A DNA stretch of 35,960 bases, taken from an uncultured Caulobacterales bacterium (GTDB taxonomy: Bacteria > Pseudomonadota > Alphaproteobacteria > Caulobacterales > Caulobacteraceae). The stretch spans positions 1-35,960 of the forward strand of contig CAINOV010000053.1 of NCBI GenBank assembly GCA_903851655.1. The letters are read 5' to 3'. Positions 30,425 through 35,960 of the stretch are shown in pieces. The notes under the pieces are model-generated. The model was not told where the DNA came from. It saw nothing but the letters and a program-made list of their open reading frames with translations, and did not search any database. Position 1 is the stretch's first letter; every line of letters begins with the position of its first letter. Both the position numbers and the translations under genes were made by a program.

Positions 30425-33061
30425 CTAGAACCGGGTCTTCAGCGCCAGATAGGCTTCCACCGGATAGCCGATCTGATAGCCGCTGGAGTTCGCGGTGACG
30501 CCGGCGTTGATCACATCGCCATTGGCGTAGGTGATCGGCAGGGCGTTGGAACCGGTCGGCGTGCTGACCAGGAACCGCGAGTTCAGGATGTTGTAGACAT
30601 TGAGCTGCAGCGTCGATGTACGGCCCAGCAGCCCGTCCGGCAGCTTCCAGGTCGCGTCGAAGTCCACCAGCGTGTTGCTCTTCTGCTTGGCGTCGTTCAC
30701 GTCGGTGATGTAGCGCTCACCCACATACTTGCCGGTCAGGCCGAAGCTCAGCGGGCCGTACTTGTATTCCGCCCGCGCCGAGAACTGCTGGTCCGGCGTG
30801 TAGACCAGCTCCTTGCCCTTGGTCGGCTCGAAGATCACCGTGCCCGTGGGATTGGCGGTGCTCGGCGCGTCCGGGCCGCTATTGGCGAAGGCCGGCAGGT
30901 TGTTGAGCAGCTTGCTCGACTGGTTCGAGGCCGAGGCGTAGATCTTGAAGTCGTCCGTCACGCGCCAGCCGATCTCCAGGTCGATGCCCTTCAGATGCAC
31001 GCTGCCGACGTTGCGGTCGATGGTCAGGGTCGGGTCGTTCGGATCCACCGCGGACACGATCCGGTTGGCCCACTGGGTGCTCCAGACGCTGACATTGGCG
31101 GTCAGGCGGGGGGTGATGAAGCGATAGCCGGCCGCGTAATTCCAGGTGGTCTCCGGCTTCACCGTCTCGGGCGCGCTGGTGTAGAGGTTGTCGGTCTTCG
31201 GCGCCGAGAAGCCCTTGGAGGCGGTGACATAGACCTGGTTCTGGTTGTCGATGTCAAAGCTGGCCCCGACGTTCGGCAGGATCTTCTCGAAATTGTAGGT
31301 CTGCTTGAACGGGAAGCGGAAGTTCGGCAGCCCGTTCACGCCGTACTTGAAGGTCGTGTAGGCCGTGGTCGCCCCCGGCGCGGTGCCCAGCAGCTTGGTC
31401 AGGTTCTTGGCCGTGGAGCCCTGCAGCCCCCCCGCCGCAACGTCGGCGTTGTAGGCCGCCAGGACCAGCGCCGGGTTGATCGTGTCGCAATAGGCGCTGG
31501 TGCCATTGTAGGCGTAGCAGAACTGGTTCAGCTGCCGCTGGAAGTGCGGGTCGCGGAAGCCGGCGTTCACGTGCAGGCGCTCGTCGATGAACTTGCCGAC
31601 GTAGTTCAGGGAGAACTGGTTCAGCTCGGCGATCGAGAAGCGGTCGCGGCCGCGATAGTCGGACCCGTCGAGGCCGACGATCGGCGCGCCATAGCCGCTC
31701 TTCGCGCCGAACACGTTCAGCGGCTGGCCGCTGGTCTGGTCGACGAAGGTGCCCGGACCCGTCTGGCGATGCCGGCCATAGTCCAGGGAATAGACCAGCT
31801 GCAGGCTGTTGTGCGCGTCATAGTCATAGATCAGCGAGCTGTTGACGCCGTAACGGTGCGTCTCGGTGTTGCTCGGCGCATAGACGGTGACGCCGCCCTT
31901 GCAGTTGCCGTCCCGGCCGAGGGACACCGCCAGCAGGCCGCCGCAGGCGGGGTTGCCCGTCGTGGCGTTGCCGATCAGGCGGGGATCGTTCTGGTTCAGG
32001 GTCGTGCCGCTGCCGCCATTGGCCAGGGTGTAGAACACATAGGGGTCGACGGTCAGGGTCAGTCCATGGCCCAGGGTGAACTTCGACTGGCCGCGGATGT
32101 CGCCGAAATTCACCGGGTTGATGCGCAGGGGATAGAAGTTGTTGTCCCCGCCCGGCGGATTGGCCGCGTTGCTCGGATAGACATAGGTCCCGCCGGTGGT
32201 GGTCGGCGGCACCCAGGTCGGCGTCTGGTCGGCGTTGCGGCCGAACTGGTTGAGGCCGTTCAGGCTCTGGCTCTGATAGAAGGTGTTGCGCTCCTCGTCA
32301 TAGGTGAACGCAACCTTGATGAAGTCGGAACCCTTCAGCGGCTGGTAGATGTCGCCGTCGATCCCGTAGCGCTTCAGCTCGCCGGGGCCCTTGAACTTCT
32401 CGGAGTCCGCATAGTTGAAGCTCAGCCGGGCGCGGGCGTCGGTGGGACCGAACACGCCCGTGTTGGCCTCGCCGTACAGCCGTCCGTAGCCATAGCTGCC
32501 CGCAGTGACAGTGGTGGCGAATTCCGGCGTCGTCGTCGGCAGCTTGGTGATGACGTTGACCGTGCCGCCGATGGACGACGCCGTCGGGCTGTCGATTTCG
32601 GTCTGTCCGGTGTTGACCACGATCCGGTCGATGGATTCGCCTACGGCGTATTCCGCCGGGAAGATGGCGTAGTTGCCCGTGTCGTTCAGGGGCGTGCCGT
32701 CCACGGTGAAGGACAGGTGCGCGCCGTCGAAGCCGTGGATGTGGATGTCGCCGCTGGTCAGGCCGGTGGGGTCGTTGGTGGAATAGGTGACGCCCGGCGC
32801 CAGGTTCATCAACTCGGCGAAGTTGGCGCTGCCCACCTCCCGCGCGATGTAGTCCTGGGTGATGATCGACTGCTCCTTGGTCGACCGGACCACGGTGCCG
32901 AGCCCGTCAGCGGCCGCGGACTTGGCCGCGGTGATGACGACCGCTTCCACGGTCTGCGAGCCGGTGGACTGGGCGAAGGCCGCCGAGCCCGCGAACAGAA
33001 CGCCCGCAACGACCAGTCCGGCGCCCGACGCGCCCGCCATTAGGTTCCGCTTGAACGACAT
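30425..33061 (-). CDS. TonB-dependent outer-membrane receptor, probably phosphate-starvation regulated
   Basis: This 878-aa receptor has a signal peptide (about 1-31, AFA-QS), a TonB-box-like 'VEAVVITAAK', a plug domain (about 55-170, with 'IHIHGFDGAHLSFTVDGTPLND' and 'SSIGGTVNVITKLP') and a beta-barrel ending in 'AYLALKTRF'. The real start is the ATG at 33061, with GGGGG seven nt upstream; the track start at 33076 is a TTG five codons earlier. A strong Pho box lies 82 bp upstream, suggesting PhoB-activated expression and a phosphorus-containing substrate, though the substrate is not readable from the sequence. It is divergent from ahpC. Confidence 0.92.
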   Translation of the reverse strand: MSFKRNLMAGASGAGLVVAGVLFAGSAAFAQSTGSQTVEAVVITAAKSAAADGLGTVVRSTKEQSIITQDYIAREVGSANFAELMNLAPGVTYSTNDPTGLTSGDIHIHGFDGAHLSFTVDGTPLNDTGNYAIFPAEYAVGESIDRIVVNTGQTEIDSPTASSIGGTVNVITKLPTTTPEFATTVTAGSYGYGRLYGEANTGVFGPTDARARLSFNYADSEKFKGPGELKRYGIDGDIYQPLKGSDFIKVAFTYDEERNTFYQSQSLNGLNQFGRNADQTPTWVPPTTTGGTYVYPSNAANPPGGDNNFYPLRINPVNFGDIRGQSKFTLGHGLTLTVDPYVFYTLANGGSGTTLNQNDPRLIGNATTGNPACGGLLAVSLGRDGNCKGGVTVYAPSNTETHRYGVNSSLIYDYDAHNSLQLVYSLDYGRHRQTGPGTFVDQTSGQPLNVFGAKSGYGAPIVGLDGSDYRGRDRFSIAELNQFSLNYVGKFIDERLHVNAGFRDPHFQRQLNQFCYAYNGTSAYCDTINPALVLAAYNADVAAGGLQGSTAKNLTKLLGTAPGATTAYTTFKYGVNGLPNFRFPFKQTYNFEKILPNVGASFDIDNQNQVYVTASKGFSAPKTDNLYTSAPETVKPETTWNYAAGYRFITPRLTANVSVWSTQWANRIVSAVDPNDPTLTIDRNVGSVHLKGIDLEIGWRVTDDFKIYASASNQSSKLLNNLPAFANSGPDAPSTANPTGTVIFEPTKGKELVYTPDQQFSARAEYKYGPLSFGLTGKYVGERYITDVNDAKQKSNTLVDFDATWKLPDGLLGRTSTLQLNVYNILNSRFLVSTPTGSNALPITYANGDVINAGVTANSSGYQIGYPVEAYLALKTRF

Positions 33062-33143
33062 GAGATACCCCCGCAACAGCTCGAAAAGCCTGAACGCGGT
33101 CCCGCGCCGGGACCAATTGCGGCTCCTCTAGCGCCCGGGTGAT

Positions 33144-33161
33144 GACAGTTTGAGTACAGTT
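33144..33161 (-). promoter_or_regulatory. Putative Pho box (PhoB site) of the TonB receptor gene
   Basis: The minus strand reads CTGTACT-CAAA-CTGTCAT. This matches the enterobacterial Pho box consensus CTGTCAT-AWAW-CTGTCAY at 15 of 18 positions, with a perfect second half-site and the correct 11-bp period. TAGAGG about 11 nt downstream could be the -10. Confidence 0.65.
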
Positions 33162-33338
33162 TGGCGTCACTGAAATTACAACCGGCGCGGTCGCAACGAA
33201 CGGCGTATTCCGGCGCGCCTGTGTTGCGGTTTTGCAACCCGAGACCGGGACGGACGGTCGCGGGGCGAGCGCGGGCACGGCCGCGGGCCCGACCCCGGGC
33301 CCGACCCCGGACTCGGCGGACGCGACCCGCGAAGGCTA

Positions 33339-33366
33339 TTGGTTTTTTCTATCCATCTTTCAAAAT
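33339..33366 (+). promoter_or_regulatory. Predicted ahpC promoter
   Basis: TTGGTT (33339-33344) and CAAAAT (33361-33366) are separated by 16 bp in a short AT-rich stretch, giving a leader of about 58 nt. Two CTAT tetramers (33336-33339 and 33349-33352) flank the -35 region and might belong to an OxyR site, but the spacing is not the standard one. Confidence 0.35.
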
Positions 33367-33430
33367 CAATCAATTTCCATTCTGCCAACCCCTGAGCTAC
33401 ACCCCCCCTGCCACAACCCACGGAGCGCAC

Positions 33431-33994
33431 ATGTCCCTGATCAACACCGAAATCAAACCGTTCAAGGCCACGGCCTTCCACGCCGGCAAGTTCGTCGACG
33501 TCACCGATGCGTCCCTGCGCGGCCACTGGTCGGTGGTCTTCTTCTACCCGGCCGACTTCACCTTCGTCTGCCCGACGGAGCTCGAGGACCTGGCCGACAA
33601 CTACGCCGAGTTCAAGAAGCTGGGCGTGGAGATCTACAGCGTCTCCACCGACACGCACTTCGCCCACAAGGCGTGGCACGACACCTCCGAGGCGGTGAAG
33701 AAGATCGCCTTCCCGATGATCGGCGACCCGACCCTGACGATAAGCCGCAACTTCGACGTCCTGATCGAAGACGTCGGCCTGGCCGACCGCGGCACCTTCG
33801 TGGTGGATCCCGACGGCCGGATCCAGATCATCGAGATCACCGCCGGCGGCGTGGGCCGCGACGCGCTCGAGCTGCTGCGCAAGATCAAGGCCGCCCAGTA
33901 CGTGGCCGCCCATCCCGGCGAAGTCTGCCCGGCCAAGTGGCAGGAAGGGGAAAAGACCCTCGCCCCGTCCCTCGACCTGGTCGGCAAGATCTAG
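33431..33994 (+). CDS. ahpC: Alkyl hydroperoxide reductase subunit C (2-Cys peroxiredoxin)
   Basis: AhpC reduces hydrogen peroxide, organic peroxides and peroxynitrite in the cytoplasm. The 187-aa protein has the peroxidatic Cys47 in 'FTFVCPTEL' and the resolving Cys166 in 'GEVCPAKW', the positions expected for bacterial AhpC, and full family length. The start is the ATG at 33431; the track ORF from 33161 adds 90 residues of translated regulatory DNA. ahpF follows after 117 bp, forming the standard pair in which AhpF re-reduces AhpC. Confidence 0.97.
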   Translation: MSLINTEIKPFKATAFHAGKFVDVTDASLRGHWSVVFFYPADFTFVCPTELEDLADNYAEFKKLGVEIYSVSTDTHFAHKAWHDTSEAVKKIAFPMIGDPTLTISRNFDVLIEDVGLADRGTFVVDPDGRIQIIEITAGGVGRDALELLRKIKAAQYVAAHPGEVCPAKWQEGEKTLAPSLDLVGKI

Positions 33995-34027
33995 TCGCTC
34001 TCCCCGGCGTCCGTCGCCGCCCCGCCC

Positions 34028-34051
34028 CGCCGCCGTCCTCCTCCGGCGGCG
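34028..34051 (+). other. Hairpin in the ahpC-ahpF spacer
   Basis: CGCCGCCG and CGGCGGCG form an 8-bp stem around an 8-nt loop TCCTCCTC inside a very GC-rich spacer that could also pair in longer alternatives (CGCCCCG with CGGGGCG). It lacks a T-tract, so it may modulate the ratio of the two messages or protect ahpC mRNA ends without terminating fully. Confidence 0.4.
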
Positions 34052-34111
34052 CCAGGGCCGGGGCGGCGGCGGCGTCACCCGCCCCCGTTCCGTCTGATTC
34101 CGGAGACTCCG

Positions 34112-35707
34112 ATGCTTGATGCAAACCTCAAGGCCCAGCTGAAGAGCTACATGGCCAACATCGTGTCGCCGGTGGAACTGGTGGCCACCCTGTCCGACGA
34201 CAGCCGCTCCGCCGAGATGCGCGCTCTGCTCGAGGACATCGCCGCCCAGTGCGACAAGGTCTCGGTGAACCTCGACGGGGCCGACGCGCGCACCCCCTCC
34301 TTCGCCATCAACCGGATCGGCGGGCCCGTCGGCGTGCGCTTCGCCGGCCTGCCCATGGGGCACGAATTCACCTCCCTGGTGCTGGCCCTGCTGCAGGTGG
34401 GCGGACACCCGCCCCGGGTGACCCCAGAGCTGGCCGAGCAGATCAGGGCCCTCGAGGGCGACTATCATTTCGAGACCTATTTCTCCCAGTCCTGCCAGAA
34501 CTGCCCGGACGTGGTGCAGGCGCTGAACGTGATGAGCGTGATCAATCCGCGCATCCGCCACGTGGCCATCGACGGCGCCTTCTTCCAGGACGAGGTCACC
34601 GCCCGCGGGATCATGGCGGTCCCCACCGTCCTGCTGAACGGCGAGGTCTTCGCCCAGGGCCGCATGGAGCTGGAGCAGATCCTGGCCAAGCTGGACACCG
34701 GCGCCGCCGACCGCGCCGCCGAGCGGCTGAAGTCGGCCGCCCCCTTCGACGTGCTGATTGTCGGCGGCGGCCCGGCAGGCGCCGCGGCGGCGGTCTACGC
34801 CGCCCGCAAGGGCATCCGCACCGGCATCGCCGCGGAGCGGTTCGGCGGCCAGGTGCTGGACACCATGGGCATCGAGAACTTCATCTCCGTCTCCCACACC
34901 GAAGGCCCCAAGCTGGTCGGCGACCTCGAGCGCCACGTGCGCGAGAACGAGGTGGAGATCATCAACCTGCAGAAGGCCCGCAAGCTGATCCCCGCGGCCA
35001 CCGAAGGCGGCCTGATCGGGGTGGAGCTGGAAAGCGGCGCGACGCTCCGCGCCCGCTCCGTCATCCTGTCCACCGGCGCCCGGTGGCGGCACATGAACGT
35101 GCCGGGCGAGACGGAATACCGCAACCGCGGTGTCGCCTACTGCCCGCACTGCGACGGCCCCCTGTTCAAGGGCAAGCGCGTGGCGGTGATCGGCGGCGGC
35201 AACAGCGGCGTCGAGGCGGCCATCGACCTGGCCGGCCTGGTGGCCCATGTGACCCTGATCGAGTTCGACTCCAGGCTCCGCGCCGACGCCGTGCTGCAGC
35301 GCAAGCTGGCCAGCCTGCCCAACGTGACGGTGCTGACCTCCGCCCAGACCACCGAGGTGCTGGGGGACGGCGCCAAGGTCACGGGCCTGGTCTGGCGCAA
35401 CCGCGAGACCGACGCGACCGCGACGATCGAGCTGGAGGGGATCTTCGTGCAGATCGGCCTCGTGCCCAATACGGAATGGCTGAAGGGCGACCTGGCCCTC
35501 TCCCCGCGGGGCGAGATCGAGATCGACGCCCGGGGGGAGACCTCGGTCCCCGGGGTGTTCGCCGCCGGCGACGCCACCACCACGCCGTTTAAGCAGATCA
35601 TCATCGCCGCCGGCGAAGGCGCCCGCGCCGCCCTGTCGGCCTTCGACTACCTGATCCGGCTGGCGCCCGTGGACAAGCCGGCCGACGCCGAGGCCGAGGC
35701 CGCCTGA
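34112..35707 (+). CDS. ahpF: Alkyl hydroperoxide reductase subunit F (NADH:AhpC oxidoreductase)
   Basis: AhpF is the flavoprotein disulfide reductase that passes electrons from NADH to AhpC. The 531-aa protein has the N-terminal double-thioredoxin-fold domain with the active disulfide Cys128-Cys131 in '[10 protein letters not shown]', the FAD motif GGGPAG (218-223), the second disulfide Cys344-Cys347 in 'CPHCDGP', the NAD motif GGGNSG (361-366) and the C-terminal FAD block '[15 protein letters not shown]'. All are at the positions expected for the family. A CCGGAGA site precedes the ATG. It shares a tight convergent junction with modA. Confidence 0.97.
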   Translation: MLDANLKAQLKSYMANIVSPVELVATLSDDSRSAEMRALLEDIAAQCDKVSVNLDGADARTPSFAINRIGGPVGVRFAGLPMGHEFTSLVLALLQVGGHPPRVTPELAEQIRALEGDYHFETYFSQSCQNCPDVVQALNVMSVINPRIRHVAIDGAFFQDEVTARGIMAVPTVLLNGEVFAQGRMELEQILAKLDTGAADRAAERLKSAAPFDVLIVGGGPAGAAAAVYAARKGIRTGIAAERFGGQVLDTMGIENFISVSHTEGPKLVGDLERHVRENEVEIINLQKARKLIPAATEGGLIGVELESGATLRARSVILSTGARWRHMNVPGETEYRNRGVAYCPHCDGPLFKGKRVAVIGGGNSGVEAAIDLAGLVAHVTLIEFDSRLRADAVLQRKLASLPNVTVLTSAQTTEVLGDGAKVTGLVWRNRETDATATIELEGIFVQIGLVPNTEWLKGDLALSPRGEIEIDARGETSVPGVFAAGDATTTPFKQIIIAAGEGARAALSAFDYLIRLAPVDKPADAEAEAA

Positions 35708-35722
35708 TCCGTCATCGGATCA
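35705..35722. terminator. Palindrome joining the convergent stop codons of ahpF and modA
   Basis: TGATCCG-TCAT-CGGATCA is a 7-bp inverted repeat with a 4-nt loop. Its outer ends are the TGA of ahpF (35705-35707) and the reverse-strand TGA of modA (35720-35722). It could end both transcripts, though there is no T-tract. Confidence 0.45.
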
Positions 35723-35959
35723 TCTGACCTCGTAGCCGTAGCGGCGGATGATCGCCTGCGCCGCAGGGCCGCGCAGGAAGGCCAGGAACCGCGCCGCCGC
35801 GGGGTTGTCGCGACCCGCGGCGGTGATCACCGCATCCTGCTCGATCGGCGCATAGTCCGTAGGCGGAGGAAGCCAGCGTGACCCGCCGGCCACATCGATC
35901 ACCTGTGACAGGGCGACGAAGCCCAGATCCGCCGCGCCGGAGCTGACGAAGGCGTAGGC
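35720..35959 (-). CDS. modA: Molybdate ABC transporter substrate-binding protein ModA, C-terminal part
   Basis: The frame is open to the right edge of the window, so only the last 79 residues are present; the GTG start at 35902 in the track is internal. The readable part includes 'AYAFVSSGAADLGFVALSQV', then 'PIEQDAVITAAG', then 'AARFLAFLRGPAAQAIIRRYGYEV'. These are the hallmark C-terminal blocks of ModA, the periplasmic molybdate-binding lipo/periplasmic protein (G-A-A-D-x-G-F-V strand, YxPIxQ loop and the final F-L-x-x-xxA-xxI-xxxYGY helix). modB and modC would be expected beyond the window or further along the minus strand, but none is seen here. Confidence 0.85.
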   Translation of the reverse strand, partial: AYAFVSSGAADLGFVALSQVIDVAGGSRWLPPPTDYAPIEQDAVITAAGRDNPAAARFLAFLRGPAAQAIIRRYGYEVR

Positions 35960-35960
35960 C

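Larger units (their letters stand above)
33062..33430. other. Divergent regulatory region between the TonB receptor and ahpC
   Basis: This 369-bp region holds the Pho box, a GC-rich 12-bp direct repeat (GGGCCCGACCCC twice, 33285-33308) and the AT-rich ahpC promoter area. The ORFs crossing it are N-terminal over-extensions of ahpC or of the receptor frame and encode low-complexity Arg/Pro runs. Confidence 0.6.

Noticed and set aside
30168-30498. Short plus-strand ORFs (77 and 102 aa) between the receptors
   Set aside because: They run into the terminator and the end of the minus-strand receptor gene, have poor codon bias and no domain.
30995-33043. 682-aa plus-strand ORF opposite the second receptor
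   Set aside because: It is an antisense shadow rich in Val/Gly/Arg with no domain.
30425-33061. Second TonB receptor as the outer-membrane sucrose receptor of the GH68 module
   Set aside because: It is 11.6 kb away with unrelated genes between, no LacI operator is seen upstream, and a Pho box points to phosphate control.
33161-33430. N-terminal extension of ahpC
   Set aside because: It translates the regulatory region into Arg/Pro repeats; AhpC has its standard N-terminus at 33431.
1-35960. CRISPR arrays, tRNA/rRNA genes, insertion sequences or prophage genes
   Set aside because: No regularly spaced repeats, cloverleaf candidates, transposase or phage-like proteins were found on either strand.

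Overview
The window is about 36 kb of high-GC DNA. Most third codon positions are G or C, which produces many long antisense shadow ORFs. A cpa/tad pilus locus, two large TonB-dependent receptors, and an AhpC/AhpF pair point to an alphaproteobacterium. Caulobacterales (a Caulobacter or Phenylobacterium relative) is the best guess, inferred from gene content and style and not from any marker gene. No rRNA, tRNA, CRISPR array, insertion sequence or prophage was seen.

Layout. Positions 1-8557 (+) hold the 3' part of a Flp/Tad pilus operon: the end of CpaB, secretin CpaC, a very short CpaD-like lipoprotein, CpaE, CpaF, TadB, TadC, a TPR lipoprotein with a LytR_C-like C-terminus, and an exported TPR protein. 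Several of these overlap by 1-4 nt. Positions 8600-13453 (-) hold a ROK fructokinase, phosphoenolpyruvate carboxylase and a polytopic GT-C-like membrane protein. A second GT-C-like membrane protein (13682-15217, +) ends tail to tail with a LacI regulator.

Positions 15224-18864 form a compact sucrose-type module. The LacI regulator diverges from an SLC45-like MFS sugar transporter, which overlaps a GH68 (levansucrase family) enzyme that has no export signal. With the fructokinase 2.8 kb away this suggests sucrose import, cytoplasmic cleavage and fructose phosphorylation. An operator-like inverted repeat overlaps the predicted -35 of the transporter promoter, and the lacI promoter appears to give a leaderless mRNA. 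Downstream are an exported S66 (LD-carboxypeptidase family) protein and an SDR of the 2,4-dienoyl-CoA reductase type.

Positions 20884-23348 hold a universal stress protein, an unusual PPP-type metallophosphatase fused through one membrane helix to a C-terminal SPOR domain, and a 62-residue small protein. Positions 23355-33061 (-) hold a two-domain M16 peptidase, an Oar-like TonB-dependent receptor and a second TonB-dependent receptor. Each receptor gene ends in a UUCG-loop intrinsic terminator, and the second receptor has a convincing Pho box upstream. Positions 33431-35707 (+) hold ahpC and ahpF, and the window closes in the C-terminus of a ModA-type molybdate-binding protein (-).

The points most worth a second look are the phosphatase-SPOR fusion, the Pho box of the second receptor, the signal-less GH68 sucrose module with its operator, the reduced CpaD and LytR_C-bearing lipoprotein in the pilus locus, and the palindromes that contain stop codons at tight convergent junctions.
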